Assembly (NCBI RefSeq): GCF_034432235.1
Contig: NZ_DAOUCJ010000075.1
Location: forward strand, 1-64,000
From: Thermoflexus sp.
GTDB taxonomy: Bacteria > Chloroflexota > Anaerolineae > Thermoflexales > Thermoflexaceae
Length of the DNA: 64,000 nucleotides
Direction: 5' to 3'
A program made the translations under genes and the position numbers. Of this stretch, positions 52,570 to 59,756 are shown piece by piece. The first letter of the stretch is position 1, and each line of letters opens with the position of its first letter. The notes under the pieces were generated by a model that was not told the origin of the DNA, made no database searches, and saw only the letters and a list, made by a program, of their open reading frames with translations.

Positions 52570-54363
52570 ATGGAAACACGACCGGTGTCGTCCGCGCCCA
52601 CGGATGCCGCCCAGGTGGAATGGGTGCTGGGCAACCTGCGCTGGTTGCTGATCGTGGCGATGGCCATCACAGCAGCCCTGAACCGGGGCGCATGGCAGAC
52701 GTCCGAAACGGCCTTCATCGCCCTCCTCCTGCTTACAGGCCTTTACAATCTCCTGGTCCTCCTGGCCCTGGTCTTCGCGCGCTCCCCTCTGCCCCTCCCG
52801 GGCATCACACTGGCCGGCGATGTGCTGATCACCCTTTCCTTCATCGCGATCACCGGCGGCCTGAACAGCCCCCTGTTCTTCTTCGCTTTCCTCCCCATCC
52901 TCACCGCGGCCCTCCGGTTCCACTGGTGGGCGGGAGAGCTGGTCACCCTTGGCCTGGTGGGAGGACTGGTCCTCTGGGAATGGATCCGGACCCGGTCCGT
53001 CTCGGTTTTCCCCTCCTTTTTCGTCCAGGGCAGCGTTCTGGCCCTGGGCGCATTGCTGGCCGGGGCGGTGGGCGATCGCTTGAAACGGGAGATCCTGCGG
53101 GAGCTTCATCTGCGGGAGCTGGCCCAGCGGCGTTTGCTTGCCCAGGCCCGTCAGCAGCTCCAGGGGATCTTTGAGCTGGCCGCCGCCCTGGGGCAGATGC
53201 GGCGGACCGAGGAGATCCTCCACGCCACCCTCGAGGTCAGCGAGAGCCTGTTCCGGGGAAGCGGCCATCCCGCTCCGCCGATGTTCATCGCCCTCCTGGA
53301 CCCGGAGGGCTTGCAGGTGGCTGCCGCTCGACGCCTGCCGCCCCGGGATGAGCGGATCCGCCTGCATGGCATCGCCGGGGCGATCCGGGAGGCTCTGGAA
53401 AGCGGGGAGGCCACGCTCTGTTCGAATCCGGCCCAGGATCCAGAGCTCGGGCGGCTGGTGGTGATGCGCATCGCCCGGGCAGCTCTGCTTCTTCCGCTGG
53501 GGATCGGCCCGGAGCGCTATGGCGTCCTGGTGATCGGCAGCCTGGACCCCCAGGCTTTCACTGGCGAGCGTCGGGATTTGCTACGGCTCATCGCGATCCA
53601 GGCTTCCATTGCGCTGCAGAACGCCCTGCTTTACCATACGCTCCAGCGGGAGAAGGAGCGCCTGGTGGATGTGGAGGAAGAGGCCCGACGACGGCTGGCC
53701 CGGGAGTTGCACGATGGCCCCACTCAGAGCGTAGCCGCCCTGGCAATGCGGCTGAATTTCCTCCAGAAGCTGTTCCAGCATGATCCCGCACAGCTTCCCT
53801 CCGAGCTGGAGAAAGCGGAACGGATGGCCCGCCAGGCCGTTCAGGAGCTGCGGCAGTTCCTCTTCCGATTGCGGCCGCTGATCCTCGAATCCCAGGGGTT
53901 GGTGGCAGCCCTCACCCATCTGGCTGAACGGTTTCAGGAGACGGAGCCCTTCGCCATCCACGTCGAGGCAGACCCGCGGGTGGATCAGGTCCTGGATCCC
54001 AACGCGAAGGGACTGGTGTTTTCCATTATTGAGGAGGCCCTGAACAACGCCCGCAAGCATGCCGAGCCTCGGAATGTGTGGATCCGCGTGAAGGTGGAGG
54101 GCGAAGGAGTGCGGAGCCTAAGCTCCGCACTCCAGGTGACCGTGGAGGATGATGGGCGGGGATTCGACCCCCAGGCGTTGCGGGCGGACTACAGCCGTCG
54201 GGGCAGCCTGGGGATGCTCAGCATGATGGAGCGGGCTGAGCTGCTCGGGGGGGAATTGCAGGTGGAATCCGCCCCCGGCCGGGGCACCCGCGTCCGGCTT
54301 CAGGTTCCGTTGCCCGGCGCCGCCCTGGATGCAAAGGCTTCCGCCCGGGAGGAAACCCGATGA
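52570..54363 (+). CDS. membrane sensor histidine kinase with GAF-like domain (NarL-partner type)
   Basis: 597 aa from the ATG at 52570, with GGAGAGGACTGAGG upstream. About five or six helices occupy residues 20-165, then a coiled coil, a GAF-like domain (about 200-350), a HisKA_3 H-box 'RRRLARELHDGPTQSVAALAMRL' and a HATPase with 'IIEEALNNARKHAEP', 'VEDDGRGFDP' and 'GSLGMLSMMERAELLGGELQVESAPGRGT'. Kinases of this type pair with NarL/LuxR regulators, but none is adjacent. A 28-bp palindrome is embedded between the N-box and G1 box. The stop overlaps the following membrane protein. Confidence 0.93.
   Translation: METRPVSSAPTDAAQVEWVLGNLRWLLIVAMAITAALNRGAWQTSETAFIALLLLTGLYNLLVLLALVFARSPLPLPGITLAGDVLITLSFIAITGGLNSPLFFFAFLPILTAALRFHWWAGELVTLGLVGGLVLWEWIRTRSVSVFPSFFVQGSVLALGALLAGAVGDRLKREILRELHLRELAQRRLLAQARQQLQGIFELAAALGQMRRTEEILHATLEVSESLFRGSGHPAPPMFIALLDPEGLQVAAARRLPPRDERIRLHGIAGAIREALESGEATLCSNPAQDPELGRLVVMRIARAALLLPLGIGPERYGVLVIGSLDPQAFTGERRDLLRLIAIQASIALQNALLYHTLQREKERLVDVEEEARRRLARELHDGPTQSVAALAMRLNFLQKLFQHDPAQLPSELEKAERMARQAVQELRQFLFRLRPLILESQGLVAALTHLAERFQETEPFAIHVEADPRVDQVLDPNAKGLVFSIIEEALNNARKHAEPRNVWIRVKVEGEGVRSLSSALQVTVEDDGRGFDPQALRADYSRRGSLGMLSMMERAELLGGELQVESAPGRGTRVRLQVPLPGAALDAKASAREETR
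54106..54133. repeat. 28-bp palindrome inside a kinase gene (copy 3, divergent)
   Basis: Near-perfect inverted repeat GGAGTGCGGAGC ... GCTCCGCACTCC, with a CTAA centre, starting exactly at a codon boundary. It encodes GVRSLSSAL within the HATPase domain. It has the same length as the palindromes at 11057 and 57994 but a different arm sequence. Confidence 0.65.
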
Positions 54364-55055
54364 GCCGCTGGATCCCGGCCCTGCTGCTGGGCATACTGGC
54401 GTTGATAGCGGAAACGGCCCTCCCGGCCCTCCGGCGTCGAACCCCTCAAAGGGGAAAACCCCTCGTGGAGATCAGCGCGCCGCTCATCGCGGGGCCGCTT
54501 CCGCTGGGCCTTGCGCTGGGGGTGGGATGGATCAGCCTGCGGGAAGCGGGGCTGGTGGGGCCGCTTCGCTTCGCCCCTGGGACGTTTCTGGGATGGCCTC
54601 CCGCGGATTGGGTCCGGGGGATCGGGCTGGCTGGCCTTTATGGAGGATTGACGCTGCTGGCCCTCTGGAGCTCTGGCCTCTGGAGGCCATGCCCGGTCCC
54701 GTGGAGCGAAAGGCTGGAAGAAGCCTTCACGGCCCTGGCCCGGGAGGCGCTGCTGGCCCTGGGGCGAGGGATCCTGATCGCGGCGTGGTTCCCTCAAAGT
54801 CCCCTTCCGGCCGCCTGGATGGCCTTCGGAATCTGGTGGGGCGCGCGGTGGAAGTTCGGAGGCGATCGGGAGGCAGCCCAGGGACCGGCGATCTGGGGGG
54901 GCGCGCTAACGGCCACGGCCTTATTCGGGCTCACCGGCCATCTCTGGCTCAGCGCAGCGGTCCATGCCCTGGTCGCCGCGCTGCTCGCCGGGCCCAAAAC
55001 GTCTTTCGCCCCCCAGGGCTTCCCCATCCTTACGGACCGCGATCATCCCCTGTAA
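54360..55055 (+). CDS. integral membrane protein, possibly CPBP-protease-like
   Basis: 231 aa; the ATG at 54360 overlaps the kinase stop (ATGA). Six or seven hydrophobic helices. 'ERLEEAFTALAREALLALGRG', then 'LFGLTGHLWLSAAVHALVAALLAG' recall the EE...R, F..H and H motifs of CPBP/CAAX-type membrane proteases, but the match is loose. Coupling to the kinase suggests a joint role in sensing or signalling. Its 3' end overlaps a convergent methyltransferase frame. Confidence 0.75.
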   Translation: MSRWIPALLLGILALIAETALPALRRRTPQRGKPLVEISAPLIAGPLPLGLALGVGWISLREAGLVGPLRFAPGTFLGWPPADWVRGIGLAGLYGGLTLLALWSSGLWRPCPVPWSERLEEAFTALAREALLALGRGILIAAWFPQSPLPAAWMAFGIWWGARWKFGGDREAAQGPAIWGGALTATALFGLTGHLWLSAAVHALVAALLAGPKTSFAPQGFPILTDRDHPL

Positions 55056-55658
55056 ATGCCAGGGCCCATCCCAACCGGACCATTCTCGAAACGCCAGGCC
55101 GGCCTCCTGAGCCCGGAGGCGGAAAACATCCAGGAAGGAACCCTCTCCCCGGGGGCAGGCCGTCCATCGGTAGAGGATCCGGAGCATTCCCATGAGAAGG
55201 CCTGGCCCGTGGGGCCAGGCGCCGAGCAGCACCACGAACCGACCGCCCGGCCGCAATACGCGGGCGGCCTCCTGCCAGGTGGCGGGCTCCAGGATGAAGG
55301 GGGCCGGGAACGTGCTCACCACGGTATCGAAGGTTTGGTCGGAAAAGGGAAGGGCCTGCGCTCGACCCTGGACCAGAGGGATCGCAAAGCCCGTTCGCCG
55401 CTGTGCCCGGCGGGCCATCGGGAAGGAAAGATCCAGCCCGACCGGGCGGAGGCCCCGATGAGCCATGGCCGCCAGCAGGTGACCCGGGCCATGGCCGATC
55501 TCCAGCACCCGCACCCCTTCCACGTGCTCCAGCGCCGAGATCGCCCATTGCGTCCAGCGCCCGACCGAGACCAGGGCAGCGATCCCCTCATAGGCCCAGG
55601 ATCCCTCGTGATAGAGCCAGCGGAAGAACGCCTGCATCCAGGCGGAGATCCATCCCAT
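54921..55658 (-). CDS. SAM-dependent methyltransferase (UbiE-like)
   Basis: 245 aa from the ATG at 55658; a GTG at 55739 is an alternative. A hydrophobic N-terminal helix ('WMQAFFRWLYHEGSWAY') is followed by motif I 'VRVLEIGHGPGHLLAAMAHRG', 'VGLDLSFPMARRAQRR', 'ALPFSDQTFDTVVSTFPAPFI', 'EAARVLRPGGRFVVLLGA'. The substrate is unknown. The last 35-45 residues lack family resemblance and lie antisense to the end of the membrane protein gene, a 135-bp convergent overlap. Confidence 0.88.
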   Translation of the reverse strand: MGWISAWMQAFFRWLYHEGSWAYEGIAALVSVGRWTQWAISALEHVEGVRVLEIGHGPGHLLAAMAHRGLRPVGLDLSFPMARRAQRRTGFAIPLVQGRAQALPFSDQTFDTVVSTFPAPFILEPATWQEAARVLRPGGRFVVLLGAWPHGPGLLMGMLRILYRWTACPRGEGSFLDVFRLRAQEAGLAFREWSGWDGPWHLQGMIAVRKDGEALGGERRFGPGEQRGDQGMDRCAEPEMAGEPE

Positions 55659-55720
55659 ATGGAGCCCGAAACCTCCTTGAACCCATCCCCGGGCGATGAT
55701 GATCCGGAGGTTTTCCTCAG

Positions 55721-55882
55721 ATGCATGAATCCCACACACGCTTCCAGCGCGAGCAGGGCGGGAAGGTCTTCGTGGTGTTCTCGATCACGAAGAAGGGTGG
55801 GGGGAAGCGCATCTGGAATGAGGAGGTCATCGGGGAGATTCGGGAAGAGCTCCGGCGGCTTGGCTCAGAGGCGGGCGTTTAA
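55721..55882 (+). CDS. small 53-aa protein of unknown function
   Basis: The ATG at 55721 has GGAGG 10 nt upstream and opens a 53-codon frame ending TAA at 55882, directly abutting the convergent prmA stop. The predicted protein begins MHESHTRFQREQGGKVFVVF and continues with 'SITKKGGGKRIWNEEVIGEI' and a charged helix 'REELRRLGSEAG'. A beta-hairpin plus amphipathic helix is likely. I recognise no family. It is divergent from the methyltransferase, and the predicted compact fold and ribosome binding site argue for a real gene. Confidence 0.55.
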   Translation: MHESHTRFQREQGGKVFVVFSITKKGGGKRIWNEEVIGEIREELRRLGSEAGV

Positions 55883-56803
55883 TCATCCAGAGCGCCTCCG
55901 TCGGGCTCCCAGCGCGACCCAGCTTTCCTCAATCCAGCGGCGCGTCACGGTAAGGCCGGCGGCCTCCAGGGCCCGGCGGACGATTTCCTCCTGTTCCCCG
56001 TGGAAGAACCCGGAGACCACCAGCCAGCCCCTCGGTTGCAACAGCTCCCCGATCCCCCGCTCGCAGAAGCCGCAGAGCACCGGGGCCACGATATTCGCCA
56101 CAACCCCATCGAAGCGCTCGCCCAGGGCACGGGCCTCCTCCAGGGAACCCCGCATCACCACCACGCGATCCGCCACTCCATTGCGGATCATGTTCTCCTG
56201 CGCCACCTGCACGGCCACCGGATCGATGTCCAGAGCCCAGACCCGGGCGGCGCCCCGCCGGGCCGCCGCGATCGCCAGGATCCCGGAGCCCGTGCCCAGA
56301 TCCAGGATCCGATCTCCTGGTCGCACCCATTTCGCGATGGCCTGAAGGCACATCCGCGTGGTGGGATGGGTGCCCGTCCCGAAGGCCATCCCGGGATCCA
56401 GTTCGATCAGCAGATCCCCCGGCTCCAGCCGCGCGGTCCGCCAGCTGGGCCGGATCACAAAGGGGCCCACCCGCAGGACGTCATAGTGGGCCTTCCATGC
56501 CTCCTCCCACAGGGTCTCATCCAGCTCCCGGAACTGGGGCGGCGGGAAAGGGAGGACCTGGCGCAGATGCCAGAGCCCCTCCTCGATGCGCTGCCGCGCC
56601 GTTTCCCAGTCCCCGGTCATCGGCAGGTAGACCCGCAGGGTGAGGATTGGTGGGGGGAGACAGGGACGCTCCCAATCGGTATCATCGGTCTCGATGGGAC
56701 CATAATCATAGGCGATGCCGTGAGGAGCATAGCGGGAGAGCACCTCCGCGATATTGTCCGCCAGCTCCGTGGGTACCCGCACCGAGATCTCCAGCCAGCG
56801 CAT
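55883..56803 (-). CDS. prmA: ribosomal protein L11 methyltransferase PrmA
   Basis: 306 aa from the ATG at 56803, with GGAGGATC upstream. N-terminal substrate domain 'MRWLEISVRVPTELADNIAEVLSRY', linker 'LWEEAWKAHYDVLRVGPFVIRPSW', the hallmark 'IELDPGMAFGTGTHPTTRMCL', SAM motif 'RILDLGTGSGILAIAAARRG', and 'DGVVANIVAPVL'. It trimethylates L11 on the ribosome. It is third in grpE-dnaJ-prmA, an arrangement seen in many bacteria. Confidence 0.96.
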   Translation of the reverse strand: MRWLEISVRVPTELADNIAEVLSRYAPHGIAYDYGPIETDDTDWERPCLPPPILTLRVYLPMTGDWETARQRIEEGLWHLRQVLPFPPPQFRELDETLWEEAWKAHYDVLRVGPFVIRPSWRTARLEPGDLLIELDPGMAFGTGTHPTTRMCLQAIAKWVRPGDRILDLGTGSGILAIAAARRGAARVWALDIDPVAVQVAQENMIRNGVADRVVVMRGSLEEARALGERFDGVVANIVAPVLCGFCERGIGELLQPRGWLVVSGFFHGEQEEIVRRALEAAGLTVTRRWIEESWVALGARRRRSG

Positions 56804-56852
56804 CGAACAGATCCTCCACCGGTTTCCGCCAACCCCACAGAGCGCGGAATCG

Positions 56853-57977
56853 TTACCCGCCGAGAAGCTCCCGCAGGCGCTCCAGGAACCCTTTCTCCGG
56901 TTTCTGCACGCCGCCCTCCGGCAGCGTGCGGGCCAGCTCCTGGAAGAGTTTCCGCTGCTCCGGGGTCAGACGCGTCGGGATCTCCACCTGGACCACCACC
57001 AGCAGATCCCCTCGCCCGTTGCGGCGCAGGTGGGGGATGCCCCGGCCCCGCAGGCGGATCACATGGCCCGGCTGGGTGCCCGGCGGGATCTCCACCGTCT
57101 CCTCCCCTTCCAGGGTGGGCACCCGGATTCGACCCCCCAGCGCGGCCTGGGCGACGTTCACGGTGACCTGGACGATCAGGTCATCCCCCCGGCGGCGGAA
57201 ATACGGATGGGGCTGGACTTTCACCTGAACATAGAGGTTGCCCGGCGGCCCGCCGTTTTCCCCGGGCTCTCCCTCGCCCGGCAGCCGGATCTGCATCCCA
57301 TCGTCTACCCCCGCCGGGATCCGCACCGCGATCCGACGGCGGGTGAGCACCCGCCCTTCCCCGCTGCACTCCCGACATGGGGAGGCGATCACTTCCCCCA
57401 TCCCCCGGCAGGTCGGGCACGAGGTGACCTGGACGAAGGAGCCCAGGAACGACTGGCTCACCCGCCGGACTTCCCCCAGCCCTCCACAGGTAGGGCAGCG
57501 AGTGGGGCCTGTCCCGGGCTCCGCGCCGGATCCCCGGCAGCGAGGGCATGGCTCGTTGCGCATCACCTCGATATCTTTCTCCGCCCCCAGCGCCGCCTCT
57601 TCGAAGGTTAACGTCACCTCCGTCTGGAGGTCCGCCCCCCGCCGGGGGGCCCGGCGCGTCCGGACCCGCGGCCCGAAGCCGAAGAGATCCTCAAACAGGT
57701 CCGCAAACAAATCCGTGAAATCCGCCGGCTCCGGGCGGAACCCCCGGCTCTCCAGGCCGGCGTGGCCATACATGTCGTAGATCCGCCGCTTCTCCTCGTC
57801 GGAGAGGACGGCGTAGGCCTCATTGATCTCTTTGAACTTCTCCTCGGCGTCTGGAGACTTGTTCACATCCGGATGGTATTGGCGGGCCAGACGGCGATAG
57901 GCTTGTTTGATCTCCTCCAGCGTGGCGTTTCGCGGGACGCCGAGGATCTCATAGTAGTCCTTGCGGGATGCGCTCAT
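56853..57977 (-). CDS. dnaJ: chaperone protein DnaJ
   Basis: 374 aa from the ATG at 57977. J-domain with HPD in 'YRRLARQYHPDVNKSPDAEE' (about 5-70), a G/F linker, four zinc-binding CxxCxGxG repeats ('CPRCRGSG', 'CPTCGGLG', 'CPTCRGMG', 'CRECSGEG'; about 140-215) and the C-terminal substrate-binding domains. It stimulates DnaK ATPase. dnaK itself is not in the window. A 28-bp palindrome lies 16 bp upstream of the start. Confidence 0.97.
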   Translation of the reverse strand: MSASRKDYYEILGVPRNATLEEIKQAYRRLARQYHPDVNKSPDAEEKFKEINEAYAVLSDEEKRRIYDMYGHAGLESRGFRPEPADFTDLFADLFEDLFGFGPRVRTRRAPRRGADLQTEVTLTFEEAALGAEKDIEVMRNEPCPRCRGSGAEPGTGPTRCPTCGGLGEVRRVSQSFLGSFVQVTSCPTCRGMGEVIASPCRECSGEGRVLTRRRIAVRIPAGVDDGMQIRLPGEGEPGENGGPPGNLYVQVKVQPHPYFRRRGDDLIVQVTVNVAQAALGGRIRVPTLEGEETVEIPPGTQPGHVIRLRGRGIPHLRRNGRGDLLVVVQVEIPTRLTPEQRKLFQELARTLPEGGVQKPEKGFLERLRELLGG

Positions 57978-57993
57978 GGGGCCTCACTCTTAT

Positions 57994-58021
57994 GCAGGAC
58001 AACCGCAAGCCGTTGTCCTGC
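57994..58021. repeat. 28-bp palindrome (copy 2)
   Basis: Arms GCAGGACAAC / GTTGTCCTGC continuing inward with one mismatch around an AAG centre. It fills the gap between the grpE stop (58024) and the dnaJ ribosome binding site. It shares 24 of 28 positions with the palindrome at 11057-11084 when read on the minus strand. Confidence 0.8.
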
Positions 58022-58023
58022 TT

Positions 58024-58629
58024 TTATGATTCGTCCCCCGGGGCCTCGGGCACAGGCTCGACCTTGCGGGCCACCTTCACCAGGGTAGGGCGGAGCACCC
58101 GATCGCCCAGCTTATAGCCTTTCTGCAGCTCCTCCACGATCTGACCATCCTCGAAGCCCGGCACAGGCTCGTAAAGCACCGCTTCATGCAGCATGGGATC
58201 AAAGGGATCGCCCGGTTTCACCTCGATGGGCTGCACCCCTTCGGACTCCAGGGCCAGCTGCAGCTTGCGGTAAATCAGGGCAACCCCTTCCACCCAGGTC
58301 AGATGACGCAGGTTGTCCGGAAGGGTCTGCAGGGCCCGCTCGAAGTCGTCCATGATCGGCAGGAGCTTGCGGATGAACAGCGCCGTCGCCTCCGCGGCGA
58401 ACTGCGCCCGCTCGGCCTCCACCCGCTTGCGATAGTTGGCGAAGGCGGCCCGCTCCCGCTGCCAGCCCTCCAGGTATTCCTGGGCCTGCGCCCGCGCCGC
58501 CTCCAGCTCCTTCTTTAACGCCTCGAGCTGCTCCATCAGAGAGGCCTCGGCTTCCGCCACCGCCGCCTCCTGCGGCGTCGGCGAAACCTGTCCCTCTTGC
58601 GGTTGCTGAACCACGCCATGCTCCTCCAC
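58024..58629 (-). CDS. grpE: nucleotide exchange factor GrpE
   Basis: 201 aa. The GTG at 58629 with GGAGGTGG upstream is preferred to a GTG at 58674 that has no site. A Gln/Glu-rich tail and long coiled coil ('EALKKELEAARAQAQEYLEGWQRE') are followed by 'AFANYRKRVEAERAQFAAEA', 'LLPIMDDFERALQTLP' and the beta-domain 'GDPFDPMLHEAVLYEP' and 'QKGYKLGDRVLRPTLVKVA'. It releases ADP from DnaK. It is the first gene of grpE-dnaJ-prmA. No CIRCE element is seen upstream. Confidence 0.96.
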   Translation of the reverse strand: MEEHGVVQQPQEGQVSPTPQEAAVAEAEASLMEQLEALKKELEAARAQAQEYLEGWQRERAAFANYRKRVEAERAQFAAEATALFIRKLLPIMDDFERALQTLPDNLRHLTWVEGVALIYRKLQLALESEGVQPIEVKPGDPFDPMLHEAVLYEPVPGFEDGQIVEELQKGYKLGDRVLRPTLVKVARKVEPVPEAPGDES

Positions 58630-58708
58630 GGTTCCACCTCCATCCTTCGGGCTATCCAGCGCCGTAGGCAGCACAACTCTTAATTAATTTTATCCGGATC
58701 CGGCCCCC

Positions 58709-59671
58709 TCATTCCCGATGCGCCCGGCCGCGGATCTCCTGCAGGCACCGGACGCCGTGGGCGTTCATCCATTCCTCCATTTCCCTCCGGATGGCCTGGA
58801 AGGCTCCCAGCCCGCGATAGGCCACCGCCGAGCCCACGCCCACCGCCGTCGCGCCCGCCATGAGCATCTCGATGGCATCCTCCCCGGTGAGGACCCCGCC
58901 GGTGCCGATGATGGGGATGCGCACCGCCCGGGCGATCTCGTAAACGCACCGGACGGCGATGGGCTTGAGGGCGGGCCCCGAGAGGCCCCCCTCGCGGTTG
59001 GAGAGGACCGGCCGCCCGGCCTCGATGTCGATCACCATGCCGGGCATGGTGTTGACGGCGGTGATGGCATCCGCGCCCGCCTCCTCCGCCGCACGGGCGA
59101 TGCGGGCGATGTCCGGCACGTTGGGAGCCAGCTTGGCGATCACCGGGCAGGAGACCGCTGCTTTCACCGCGGCCACAGCCTCGGCGGTGGCCTTCGGGCT
59201 GGCGGCGAAAATCTCGCCGTATTCCGTGGCCACGTTGGGACATGAGAGGTTCAGCTCGATCATATCCGGCGTGGCCGCTGTCAGGATCCGCGCGACCTCC
59301 ACGAACTCCTCCACGCTGGCGGCGAAGATGCTGGCGATCAGGGGAACGCCCATGGCGGCCAGCTCGGCCCGGGCCTCCCGGAGGATAGCGGCCATCCCCT
59401 CGGCCCCCGGGTTGGTCAGGCCCACCGCGTTGATCAGCCCGTGTCCCCAATCGAAGAGGATCGGGCTGGGATGCCCGGCCCGGGGGAGCCGGGTAGCCGA
59501 CTTGGCGGTGATGGCCCCGGCCCCCAGGCGGGCCAGGCGGACCATCAGCGAAGCGCTGGTCCCCAGGATCCCGGAGGCCAGCACCAGCGGGTTCGGCAGA
59601 CGCACCCCCGCGATCTCGCAGGAAAGATCCAGCGGGGACGCCCACTCGGATTCCACCGGATGATCCCCCAT
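58709..59671 (-). CDS. pyrD: dihydroorotate dehydrogenase, class 1 (PyrD, 1B-like)
   Basis: 320 aa from the ATG at 59671, with GGAG upstream. FMN-barrel motifs 'LPNPLVLASGILGTSASLM', 'GAGAITAKSATRLPRAGHPSP', 'NAVGLTNPGAEGM', catalytic Cys in 'MIELNLSCPNVATEYG', 'AITAVNTMPGMVIDIEAGRPVLSN', 'IPIIGTGGVLTGEDAIEMLMAGA'. Cys rather than Ser marks class 1; the sequence resembles class 1B, which normally needs PyrK, but no pyrK is in the window. Last gene of the pyrimidine operon. Confidence 0.95.
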   Translation of the reverse strand: MGDHPVESEWASPLDLSCEIAGVRLPNPLVLASGILGTSASLMVRLARLGAGAITAKSATRLPRAGHPSPILFDWGHGLINAVGLTNPGAEGMAAILREARAELAAMGVPLIASIFAASVEEFVEVARILTAATPDMIELNLSCPNVATEYGEIFAASPKATAEAVAAVKAAVSCPVIAKLAPNVPDIARIARAAEEAGADAITAVNTMPGMVIDIEAGRPVLSNREGGLSGPALKPIAVRCVYEIARAVRIPIIGTGGVLTGEDAIEMLMAGATAVGVGSAVAYRGLGAFQAIRREMEEWMNAHGVRCLQEIRGRAHRE

Positions 59672-59756
59672 CCAGGACGCTCCATGCTGGGGATTCGTAA
59701 CGATCTGCCTGACCGGACATCCGCAGGCCGCGGTCCGGCTTCATCCATCGCGTTCC

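Noticed and set aside
58630..58708. CIRCE/HrcA operator upstream of grpE
   Set aside because: The A/T-rich gap contains no TTAGCACTC-N9-GAGTGCTAA repeat.
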